This document shows, in pieces, positions 54,582 through 62,658 of a DNA stretch of 64,000 nt (its first letter is position 1; each line of letters starts with the position of its first letter). A program made the position numbers and the translations under genes. Below the pieces are notes generated by a model that was given only the letters and a program-made list of their open reading frames with translations, was not told the origin of the DNA and searched no databases. This DNA comes from JAJZQZ01 sp963790415 (lineage in GTDB: Bacteria > Actinomycetota > Thermoleophilia > RBG-16-64-13): positions 372,001-436,000 of the forward strand of contig CAWBOK010000001.1 in NCBI GenBank assembly GCA_963790415.1, written 5' to 3'.

Positions 54582-56774
54582 GTGGGACCTGCCCCCTCGG
54601 TGGAAGCCGCCGCCTCCCCCGTCGCCCCCTCCCCGGTCGCGTCCCCGAACGAGGCCGCCCGTTCGGTCTTCGAGATCGAAGGGCTGTGCATAGAGTACGA
54701 GACCGAAGGCGGCATCCTCGAGGTGGTCCGCAACGTCTCCCTTACGGTCCGCGAGCACCAGAGCTTCGGGTTGGTCGGGGAATCGGGCTCGGGCAAGTCG
54801 ACGCTGGCCATGGGTGCCATCCGCTACCTGGCCCAGAACGGCCGGGTCACATCAGGGAGCGTGCGCCTGAACGGCGTGGAGCTCCTCGGGCTCTCCCCCA
54901 GGGACCTGCGCTCCCTCTGGGGCAAAGACATCGGCGTGGTCTACCAGAGCCCCCTGAGCGCGCTGAACCCCTCCATACAGGTCGGCAGGCAGCTGGCCGA
55001 AGTGGCCCGCCTGCACTTGGGCATGGACCGGGGCGGCGCACAGGCGCGGGTGGTCGAGATGCTCTCCAAGGTGGCCATGCCCGACCCCGAAGCGGTCATG
55101 AAACGCTACCCCCACCAGCTCTCCGGCGGGATGCTCCAGCGCTGCGTCATCGCCATGGCCCTCATGACCGACCCGGCGCTCCTCATCATGGACGAGCCCA
55201 CCACCGCCCTGGACGTGACCACGCAGGCCGTGGTGCTCGATCTGGTGGCGGACCTCAAGCGGGAGTTCGACTCGGCCATCCTCTACATCACCCATGACTT
55301 GGGGGTGGTCACCAAGATCTGCGAACGGGTGGGGGTCATGTACGCCGGGGAGTTCATGGAGCAGTCCTCCCTGCGGGACCTCTTCAAGCGGCCCTTGCAC
55401 CCCTACACCCTGGACCTGCTGGGCTGCGTCCCCCGGTTCGAGACCTCGCCCCAGAAACGGTCCCTGGTCACCATCCCGGGCTCCATCCCCCGCCTGGACG
55501 AGCTCCCCGTCGGCTGCGTCTTCTCCCCCCGGTGCGGCTTCTCGGAAGAGGCCTGCACGGCGGCCCGGCCCCCATTGCGCGAGGTGGAGGAGGGCCACCT
55601 AACGGCCTGCCGCCGTTTCGAGGTCGTGCCTGCGCCGGCGGAGTACCTGCGCCAGGCGACCGAGGCCCTCTCTGCGGTAGCGGAGGACGCGCATAGCCAC
55701 GCCTGCTTGGTCGAGGTGGACGACGCACGGACCCATTTCAAGGGGCCGAGCAAAGGACTGATCCCCGGGAGGCGCACCCACCGCGTGGTCCGCGCCGTCG
55801 ACGGGGTGAGCCTCGCCGTCAACAAGGGTGAGACCGTGGGAATCGTGGGCGAGAGCGGTAGTGGCAAGACCACCGTGGCCCGGGCCATCATCGGCCTCAC
55901 CCCCCGCACCGGCGGCGACATCCGCCTGCACGGCACGAGCCTGGAGCCGTCCACAGCCAAGCGCACGCGCTCCGTCCTCAGAGAGATACAGATGGTCTTC
56001 CAGAACCCGGACGCCTCGCTCAACCCCACGCGCACGGTCGGAGACGCCATCATGCGCCCCTTAGTGCTGTTGGGGGGCCTCGGCGGTGAGCAGGCGCGGA
56101 GGCGCGCAGAGGAGTTGCTCCAAGCCGTCAGCCTGCCGGTGAGCTACTTCGAGCGCCTCCCCAACGAACTCTCCGGAGGCGAGAAACAGCGCGTGGCCAT
56201 CGCCCGGGCCTTCGCCGCCGAGCCGGAGCTCATCCTCTGCGACGAGCCCATCTCCTCGCTGGACGTCTCGGTGCAGGGCGCGCTCATGAACCTGCTGATG
56301 CGGCTCCAGGCGGAGCAGCAGACCTCGTATGTCTTCATCAGCCACGATCTCTCGGCGGTGCAGCACCTCTCGGACACCATCGTCGTGGTCTACCTGGGCC
56401 GCATCATGGAGATCGGCGATGCGATGACGGTGCTGAAGCCTCCCTTCCACCCCTACACCGAGGCCCTGCTCTCCGCCGTGCCGGTGGCCGACCCCGACGT
56501 CACCCAGATCCCCATCCGTCTGGGAGGCACCGTCCCCAGCGCCATGGACGTGCCGCCGGGTTGCCGTTTCCACCCCCGCTGCCCCCGCCTCCTGGGTGAC
56601 ATCTGCCGGGAGCAGGAGCCCCCCGAGCGCGCGGGTGAGGCGGATCACCGCATCTATTGCCATATCGGCTTGGAGGAGCTCAGCCGGCTCCAGCAGGAGA
56701 CCCTGGTCCTCGCCGACGGCGCGGAGGCCCCGGCCGCAGCGGAGCCGGCCCCGAGCGCCGGGGAGCCCGCCTGA
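54582..56774 (+). CDS. Fused OppD-OppF ATPase of the importer
   Basis: A 730-residue protein with two complete ABC domains. The first has GESGSGKSTLAM, QLSGGMLQRC and LIMDEPTTALDV. The second has GESGSGKTTVAR, ELSGGEKQRVAIARAF and LCDEPISSLDVS. Each half ends in the oligopeptide-ATPase C-terminal Cys motif (PVGCVFSPRCGF...C and PPGCRFHPRCPRL...C). OppD and OppF are normally separate; here they are fused into one chain. The GTG start at 54582 is the only in-frame start close to the previous gene, and the permease gene overlaps its stop (TGATG). Confidence 0.92.
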   Translation: MGPAPSVEAAASPVAPSPVASPNEAARSVFEIEGLCIEYETEGGILEVVRNVSLTVREHQSFGLVGESGSGKSTLAMGAIRYLAQNGRVTSGSVRLNGVELLGLSPRDLRSLWGKDIGVVYQSPLSALNPSIQVGRQLAEVARLHLGMDRGGAQARVVEMLSKVAMPDPEAVMKRYPHQLSGGMLQRCVIAMALMTDPALLIMDEPTTALDVTTQAVVLDLVADLKREFDSAILYITHDLGVVTKICERVGVMYAGEFMEQSSLRDLFKRPLHPYTLDLLGCVPRFETSPQKRSLVTIPGSIPRLDELPVGCVFSPRCGFSEEACTAARPPLREVEEGHLTACRRFEVVPAPAEYLRQATEALSAVAEDAHSHACLVEVDDARTHFKGPSKGLIPGRRTHRVVRAVDGVSLAVNKGETVGIVGESGSGKTTVARAIIGLTPRTGGDIRLHGTSLEPSTAKRTRSVLREIQMVFQNPDASLNPTRTVGDAIMRPLVLLGGLGGEQARRRAEELLQAVSLPVSYFERLPNELSGGEKQRVAIARAFAAEPELILCDEPISSLDVSVQGALMNLLMRLQAEQQTSYVFISHDLSAVQHLSDTIVVVYLGRIMEIGDAMTVLKPPFHPYTEALLSAVPVADPDVTQIPIRLGGTVPSAMDVPPGCRFHPRCPRLLGDICREQEPPERAGEADHRIYCHIGLEELSRLQQETLVLADGAEAPAAAEPAPSAGEPA

Positions 56775-57718
56775 TGCTGACCTTCATCGTCCGGCGGCTG
56801 GGCTTCGTGGTCCTTATGATGCTGCTCTCCTCGATGCTGATCTTCCTGGCCACCACGGTGCTCCCCGGCGACGTCGCCACCATGATGCTGGGCCGCTTTG
56901 CGACGCCGGAGGCGAAAGCCGCCCTGCAGGAGCAACTCGGCCTGAACGACCCCCTGGTGGTGCAGTATGTCACCTGGTTGGGGGACTTCGTCCACGGCGA
57001 CTGGGGCTACTCGGTGAGTACCAAGAGCGAGATACGCCCCTTGGTCATGGAGCGCCTGGGCAACTCGGCCATGTTGGCGGCGGTGGCCTTTGCGTTCTTC
57101 GTGCCGGTCGGCATCCTGCTGGGGCTGGTCGCGGCACTCAAACGCAACAGCTGGATGGATCAGACGATATCCATCGGCTCGCTGGCGTTCATCGGCCTGC
57201 CGGAGTTCGTGACCGCCGTGATCCTCATCAGCATCTTCTCGCTGAAGCTCGGCTGGTTGCCCGCCCAGTCGGCCATCAAGCCGGACGCGAGCTTCGTGGA
57301 GGCCTTCCCCTATCTCATCCTGCCGGCCATCACGGTGGCGCTGACCTCGCTCGCGTACATCATCCGCATGACCCGCTCGAGCACGGTGGACGTGCTGCAG
57401 ACCGACTACGTGCGCACGGCCAACTTGAAGGGCCTGTCCCCGCGCAAGGTGCTCTTCACCCACGTGCTGCGCAACTCGCTGCTGCCCACCATCACCGTCA
57501 TCGCCATCAGCGTGGGCTGGCTCATCGGGGGGCTCATCGTCACCGAGTCGGTCTTCAGCTACCCGGGCATCGGCCGGCTCCTGCTCTACGCCGTGCAGCG
57601 GCGCGACATCCCCCTGATCCAGTCGACGGTGCTCTTGATCGTGGTGATCTACGGGTTCGCCAACCTCTTCGCCGACATCCTCTACGCGGTGCTGAACCCG
57701 CGGATCAGGTATACGTGA
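56774..57718 (+). CDS. Oligopeptide-type ABC importer permease (DppB/OppB)
   Basis: A 314-residue permease starting MLTFIVRRLGFVVLMMLL at the ATG overlapping the ATPase stop; the longer upstream frame is spurious. QLGLNDPLVVQYVTWLGDFVHGDWGYS is the DppB signature. The EAA loop is DYVRTANLKGLSPRKVLFTHVLRNS. It completes the importer in the order S-C-DF-B, with B last instead of first. The next 140 bp to the convergent MerB-like gene hold nothing I recognise. Confidence 0.92.
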   Translation: MLTFIVRRLGFVVLMMLLSSMLIFLATTVLPGDVATMMLGRFATPEAKAALQEQLGLNDPLVVQYVTWLGDFVHGDWGYSVSTKSEIRPLVMERLGNSAMLAAVAFAFFVPVGILLGLVAALKRNSWMDQTISIGSLAFIGLPEFVTAVILISIFSLKLGWLPAQSAIKPDASFVEAFPYLILPAITVALTSLAYIIRMTRSSTVDVLQTDYVRTANLKGLSPRKVLFTHVLRNSLLPTITVIAISVGWLIGGLIVTESVFSYPGIGRLLLYAVQRRDIPLIQSTVLLIVVIYGFANLFADILYAVLNPRIRYT

Positions 57719-57860
57719 TCCAGCGCGACATCCGGCTGCCTTTGGCCTAACGGAAGCGTCCAGCAGAACGCCAGAAGGTAGACTGACCTGTTAGCGATCA
57801 GCGCCGGCTTCCAGAGTACGACAACCGTCTGCACGCATGCTGCGCTTGCTAGCACCTCGC

Positions 57861-58520
57861 CTAAACCAGCGACCAGAAATCCCCGACCAGCCCGTGCTGC
57901 GCGAACATGTCGGTCGCTTCAGTCGCCGTCGCCGGTTGCCAATCGAGGTCCATCCGCGTCCCATACCAGTCTCGACCGAGGTCGTAGAGCGTCTGCGCCG
58001 TCACGAGCGCACCGAAGCTCAGCCCTGTCGCACCCAGCCACGAGAACACGTCTGCTTCCGACCGGAAAGCCGTGATGTTCGCTCACGTGAAGACGATGTC
58101 ATCCCAGAACCGCTGTGCGGGAACGAGGAAGTGCACGATGGCGTCGCCTTCGACCGCCCCATCGCGCACCAAAAGTGTGATCGGCTCGCCGGTCGCCGGT
58201 GAATGCGTGTGGAGCGTGCCGTCACCGAGGATCGCGAGGATCGACAGACCGTCCCACACGCAGTTGGCGAACCGCGTTCGCTCGCCGATGGTGACAAGGA
58301 AATCCGAGTCGATAGCCGAGAACGGATGCGCCATCCTCACGCGATCGGTGCCAGGAACGAGCACGAGGCGATGCTCGTCTGACAGCGAGCGAAGCGCCGC
58401 CGAGGCGTGGGACTCCGGCTCACCAAGCATGTCGGCGATGGCCGCGGCTGTCGGTGCCCGCCCGGTGTCGCGAAGCGTCTGGATCACGGTCGCACGCACC
58501 TGCCGCTCGAAGGCGTCCAT
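57861..58520 (-). CDS. merB: MerB-like organomercurial lyase, candidate selenoprotein (in-frame TGA = Sec146)
   Basis: A single frame from the ATG at 58520 (GAGGAG 8 nt upstream) to the TAG at 57861, interrupted only by TGA at 58083-58085. Read through, it gives 219 residues, close to the 212 of plasmid MerB. The N-terminus is a winged-helix-like region. RTRFANCVWDGLS supplies Cys87 and Asp90, matching catalytic Cys96 and Asp99 of MerB. The TGA falls in WDDIVFT-TGA-ANITAF, the position of catalytic Cys159 (related proteins have a Cys here). A hairpin of SECIS type begins 12 nt downstream. MerB cleaves the C-Hg bond of organomercurials. No merA, merR or other mer gene is nearby. An ordinary C-to-A error (TGC to TGA) is the alternative, but it would not explain the SECIS. 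Confidence 0.8.
58054..58070 (-). promoter_or_regulatory. Candidate bacterial SECIS hairpin in the merB-like mRNA
   Basis: Minus-strand GCTTTCCGGTCGGAAGC folds as GCT, bulged T, TCC, loop GGTC, GGA, AGC. This is the same plan as the E. coli fdhF SECIS upper stem (3 bp, bulged U, 3 bp, GGUC loop). It starts 12 nt after the TGA, against 11 in fdhF. Flanking CACG (58074-58071) and CGTG (58050-58047) can extend the stem across a 3-base bulge. SelB would bind this element. Confidence 0.75.
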
Positions 58521-58568
58521 CTAGTCTGCTCCTCGGTGATCCACGCTCGGCGGAGCGGGAGGGTTTGC

Positions 58569-59675
58569 CTAGTCCGAACCCGTCATGACGTACCGCCTGA
58601 TACCCGCCACATCCAGCCCGGCCAGGCCCAGGTCACTCAGCTGTAGGCCCTCCGCCCAGTAGTCCCGCTCCAGCATGGCCCCCATGACGTCGACCATGCC
58701 ACGAGTCACCGGCAACTCGACGCCCAGTGCAGTCCCAAGACGCACCATCGGCACGTACGCGTAGACGATGTCCTCGCGGATCACCTGCTCCAGGTAGGCG
58801 GCGGTGGCGAACCAATCGGCGTGTGGTGACGAACGCAACGCCTCGGCGATGTCCTTGCCGGAGTATCCGTAGGCACGCTTGTCGAAGTCGAACTGCGATT
58901 CGAACGTGTCGCAGCCGAGGGCTCGCGACAGGCGCTCCCTTTCGACGTCGTGGGAGCTGACCAGCCGGGCGCCGGGGATGGTGGCGTCCTGGTAGAACTT
59001 GCCCCCGCCGTAGCGGTCGAAGTAGTAGCCGGCGACGGGGATCGCCAGGGTGACGTGGATGGGCGGATTGCCCGCGGCGGCGATGTTGGAGTCGAGCACG
59101 GTGGGAACGGGTTCGTATTGAGCGTAGAGGCGGCGGACGACGTCGTGGACCGCGTCGATCCGCTCGCCGGGAAAGGTCGCCAGTGTGAAGCTGCGCTTGT
59201 AGCGCCCGATCTGCACCGCGTCTCCCGCCCGCTGGCAGATGTAGGGCATGATGTTCGACTCAGCCAGCGTCACGTCGGGCAGCGAGTCACCCAGTCTGGT
59301 CACCTGCCGCAGGCAGCCCCAGTACCCGGTGTTGAACAGGACGATCTGCCCTACTTCCAGGTGAGGGAGAAGAGCGTCCACGAACACGTCGTGGTACATA
59401 GCCGGGGCCGTGATCATGATCACGTCGGCCCCGCCGACGGCCACAGCCGCATCGGTAGTAGCGACGGCGAGACGCGCGAACCCTGTCTTTCCAGAGGTTG
59501 TCTCCGAATCGGGAGTGACCTCGATGCCACCACGTTCGGCCAGTCCGACGATGGAGGCCTCGAAGGCCGGAAGGTCATAGACCGTGACTTCGCACCCCTT
59601 GAGCGCGCAATCGGCGGCGATAGCCCTACCCGCAGCCCCGCTCCCGCACACCGCAAGTCTGGGCAGGCGGTTCAT
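58569..59675 (-). CDS. NAD/NADP octopine/nopaline dehydrogenase family protein
   Basis: A 368-residue dehydrogenase with an N-terminal Rossmann motif (LAVCGSGAAGRAIAADCALKG) and an opine-dehydrogenase helical C-domain. FNTGYWGCL, PYICQRAG and GNPPIHVTLAIP are conserved-type segments, the last carrying the catalytic His. Opine dehydrogenases reductively condense or oxidatively split amino acids and keto acids. It sits between MttB2 and the merB-like gene, so a role on a methylated amino acid derivative is plausible. AAAGGAG precedes the start. Confidence 0.85.
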   Translation of the reverse strand: MNRLPRLAVCGSGAAGRAIAADCALKGCEVTVYDLPAFEASIVGLAERGGIEVTPDSETTSGKTGFARLAVATTDAAVAVGGADVIMITAPAMYHDVFVDALLPHLEVGQIVLFNTGYWGCLRQVTRLGDSLPDVTLAESNIMPYICQRAGDAVQIGRYKRSFTLATFPGERIDAVHDVVRRLYAQYEPVPTVLDSNIAAAGNPPIHVTLAIPVAGYYFDRYGGGKFYQDATIPGARLVSSHDVERERLSRALGCDTFESQFDFDKRAYGYSGKDIAEALRSSPHADWFATAAYLEQVIREDIVYAYVPMVRLGTALGVELPVTRGMVDVMGAMLERDYWAEGLQLSDLGLAGLDVAGIRRYVMTGSD

Positions 59676-59712
59676 GCTCGACTCCTTTCGTCCCCCGGTG
59701 CGGCGATGCCGC

Positions 59713-61083
59713 TCACTGTTGGCAGTACGTGTCGAGCTGCCGCCGGGTGATCTCGTCGAGTTCCGGCGGTCGGTGGGCTTCGGCCAGCGCCCGAAAGCGC
59801 CCGTGCGCAGCTGTGGGAAGGTCCCACCCGCCCTTTCTCAGCCAGACGTCGTGCCGACGACGGTTGAAGAAGGTGGCCCGGGTGTAGTCGCGACAATGGG
59901 CGAGTGTGTGGGGCTCGAGGAGGTAGCTCCCGCCGGGCCCGACGGCTTCGATCGTGTCGAGTGCCAGGGTGTCGTCGTCGACCTCGATGGGCAGGTTGCG
60001 CGCCCGGATCATGCCCACAAGTTCGTCATCGATGATGAGCTTGTCGAACGAGACGGCGTTCACCGAACTGATCGTGCCCGTGCCGTGCAGCACGAAGTCG
60101 ACACCGCAGCGAGCCACGGCCGCGAGCCCCATCGCCGCTTCGATGCCGGCCTGCATGTCGGGCAGGTGCGCGTCGGTGAGACCCCCGCCCGCGCGGCAGG
60201 GGAGCCCGAGGTAGTGGGCGAGTTCCACCGTCGCGCACATCAGGGCCCAGTACTGGGGCACGCCGAACAGAAGGTCGCCGGTCAGCATGGAGGTCACCGA
60301 CGAGGAACCCCCGTAGACAAAGGGAGTCCCTTCCCGCACCACTTGGGTCAACACCAGCCCGGCCAGCGCCTCGGCGTGCTGCAACGCCAGGATGCCCGCC
60401 ATAGTGGTTGGGCCGGTGGCGCCGCCCATGACGCAGGGGGTCACGCACACCGGCTGACCCAGGCGGGCCAATCTGAGGATGAGCCGGCACGTCTCCGCTG
60501 CGATCACGAGCGGCGACATGGTGTTGGCCACGAACAGGAGTCGCGGCTCTTCATGCCAGTCCGCTCCCCACAGGATCTCCGCGGTGACCGTCGCCGCCTC
60601 GGCTATCTGGAGACTGAACCCGGGGAACGTCACCGACTTGTCGCTCAAGGTGAGCAGCGCGTGCAGGGAGCGGAGGTGGCGTTTCTCAGAGGGAACGTCT
60701 TGTGGTTCGACCGCAAAGGCGAGCATGTCTATGTTGCGGGATTGATGCATCACCTTGACGAGATCCACCATATCCGCTTCGGTGCCCGCCCTAAGATCTT
60801 GGCCCTCCAATACGAACGAGGAGCCGCCCGTGGCCGCGACGATCAGGCTCTTGCCGAACGCGAGATCGGTGCTCGGCCCTCGGCCGTGCAGCACGAACGA
60901 CCTCGGAGCCGACCGGACCAAGGCTTCCACCTTGTCCGCAGCCACACGAACCCGCTGCCCGTCGACCGAGAACCCCTCTTGAGAGAGAAGCTCCAGCGCC
61001 TCAGCATCTTTGAACACGACCCCGGTCCGTTCCAGGATACGGAGACCTGCCTCGTGGATGCCCTTGAGATCTTGGAACCGCAT
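59713..61083 (-). CDS. MttB-superfamily (non-pyrrolysine) methyltransferase 2
   Basis: A 456-residue paralogue of MttB1 (IHEAGLRILERTGVVFKD, CVTPCVMGGATGPTTMAG, GPGGSYLLEPHTLAHCRD, FFNRRRHDVW). There is no internal TAG, so no pyrrolysine. The start lies 6 bp after the HutH stop, on the same strand, so HutH and this gene are probably translated from one message. The methylated substrate is unknown. The direct HutH linkage makes a methylated histidine derivative worth testing. Confidence 0.9.
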   Translation of the reverse strand: MRFQDLKGIHEAGLRILERTGVVFKDAEALELLSQEGFSVDGQRVRVAADKVEALVRSAPRSFVLHGRGPSTDLAFGKSLIVAATGGSSFVLEGQDLRAGTEADMVDLVKVMHQSRNIDMLAFAVEPQDVPSEKRHLRSLHALLTLSDKSVTFPGFSLQIAEAATVTAEILWGADWHEEPRLLFVANTMSPLVIAAETCRLILRLARLGQPVCVTPCVMGGATGPTTMAGILALQHAEALAGLVLTQVVREGTPFVYGGSSSVTSMLTGDLLFGVPQYWALMCATVELAHYLGLPCRAGGGLTDAHLPDMQAGIEAAMGLAAVARCGVDFVLHGTGTISSVNAVSFDKLIIDDELVGMIRARNLPIEVDDDTLALDTIEAVGPGGSYLLEPHTLAHCRDYTRATFFNRRRHDVWLRKGGWDLPTAAHGRFRALAEAHRPPELDEITRRQLDTYCQQ

Positions 61084-61089
61084 GCGGCC

Positions 61090-62658
61090 TTAGCCGAGTT
61101 CCAAGACACCGACCGCGTCTTCTACGGCACGTAGGAGATCGCCTTCGAGCACCAAGCGGGCGATGGTCTCGATGTCGGGAGTCTGGGGTCGATCGGCCTC
61201 CAGCGGAGGCACGTGGGCACGGATCACCCCACGGGCCGCCTCCACTCCCTTGCCGGGACGCAGGCCCTTCCCGAACTCCAGCGCCTGGGCGGCGCAGAGC
61301 AGCTCGACGGCCAGGACGATCAGGGCGTTCTGGCAGACATCGTCGGCCTTGCGGGCGGCGTAGGCCCCCATGCTGACGTAGTCCTCTTTGTTGGCCGAGG
61401 TAGGGATGGAGTCGACACAGGCCGGGTGGGCCAGCGTCTTGTTCTCTGAGACCAGGGCGGCGGCCGTCACCTGGGCGATCATCATGCCCGAGTGCAATCC
61501 TCCCCACCGGGTGAGAAAGGCGGGCAGGTGATCGGAGGTGGCCGGGTCGAGCATGTACTCGATGCGCCGCTCGGAGATTCCGGCCGTATGGGTGAGGGCG
61601 ATGCTCAGGAAGTCCATGGCCTGCGACACAGGCTGGCCGTGGAAGTTCCCCCCTGAGATGACCCGGTCGGACTCGGGGAAGACCAAGGGATTGTCGGTGG
61701 CGGCGTTCACCTCCACCTCGAGCACCCGGCGTACGAAACCGAGGGCGTCCTTGGCGGCCCCGTGGACCTGAGGGACACAGCGCAGGGAGTAGGCATCCTG
61801 CACTTTCTTGTCGCTCGCCGGGTCGCTGTGGGCCGGCAAGATCTCGCTGTCCTCCAGCAGGCGCATCAGATTCCGGGCGGTGGCCAGCTGACCCGGGTGT
61901 GGGCGCACGTCATGAGTCAGGGGGAGGTAGGCGGCGTCGGTGCCGCGCAGGGCTTCGAGTGTCATGGCGGCGGCGACGTCGGCGGACTTGGCGACCGTCT
62001 CCGCTTTGAACAACGCCAGCAGGCCGATGCCGGTCATGAACTGGGTACCGTTGATGAGCGCCAAGCCCTCTTTCGCTTCCAGCACAAGCGGGACGATGCC
62101 GGCCGCGGCCATGGCCTCGCGACCGGAGAGTCGCCGTCCCTGCCACACCGCTTCTCCCTCCCCGATCATCACTGCGGCCAGATGTGCGAGCGGAGCGAGG
62201 TCGCCCGAGGCCCCCACCGAGCCCCGGGTGGGGATCACCGGCACGAGGCCCCGGTTCAGCATCTCTACCAGGGTCTCGAGCACGAGATACCGGGCTCCCG
62301 AGTAACCCTTGGCCAGCACGTTCGCCCGTAGCAGCATCATGGCTCGGGTCTTCTCCGCGTCGAGGGGCTCCCCCACCCCGCAGCAGTGGCTCAGGATCAG
62401 GTTGCGCTGCAACTCGAGCACGTCGGAGCCCGCGATGGTCACGTCGGAGAACTTGCCGAACCCCGTGGTGATGCCGTAGACCACGCGTCCCTCGGCGATG
62501 ATCCGCTCCACGTAGGCCCGCGCGGCGTCGATCTTGGGCCGGACGTCGGGGCCGATCTGCACCGCCGCCCCCTCGTGGGCGACCGCCCGCGCCTGGTCGA
62601 GGGTCAGCGTGTCTCCGTCGACCTTCACACGTCGCGCGGCGGCGTTCGCGCTAGTCAT
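61090..62658 (-). CDS. hutH: Histidine ammonia-lyase
   Basis: A 522-residue aromatic amino acid lyase. The MIO cofactor is formed by A150-S151-G152 in RGSVGASGDLAPLAH. Tyr61 in YGITTGFGKF is the catalytic base, and the later NGTQFMTG and GNFHGQPVS are conserved. Typical function: histidine to urocanate plus ammonia. It overlaps the stop of MttB3 by 8 nt and is followed by MttB2, an arrangement not typical of hut operons. Urocanase (HutU) is not in the window, so either it lies beyond the right edge or the pathway differs. A lyase for a methylated histidine such as hercynine is an alternative. Confidence 0.9.
   Translation of the reverse strand: MTSANAAARRVKVDGDTLTLDQARAVAHEGAAVQIGPDVRPKIDAARAYVERIIAEGRVVYGITTGFGKFSDVTIAGSDVLELQRNLILSHCCGVGEPLDAEKTRAMMLLRANVLAKGYSGARYLVLETLVEMLNRGLVPVIPTRGSVGASGDLAPLAHLAAVMIGEGEAVWQGRRLSGREAMAAAGIVPLVLEAKEGLALINGTQFMTGIGLLALFKAETVAKSADVAAAMTLEALRGTDAAYLPLTHDVRPHPGQLATARNLMRLLEDSEILPAHSDPASDKKVQDAYSLRCVPQVHGAAKDALGFVRRVLEVEVNAATDNPLVFPESDRVISGGNFHGQPVSQAMDFLSIALTHTAGISERRIEYMLDPATSDHLPAFLTRWGGLHSGMMIAQVTAAALVSENKTLAHPACVDSIPTSANKEDYVSMGAYAARKADDVCQNALIVLAVELLCAAQALEFGKGLRPGKGVEAARGVIRAHVPPLEADRPQTPDIETIARLVLEGDLLRAVEDAVGVLELG

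Noticed and set aside
48905..61083. Pyrrolysine in the MttB homologues
   Set aside because: Neither complete MttB frame contains an internal TAG; both read straight through as non-Pyl members.
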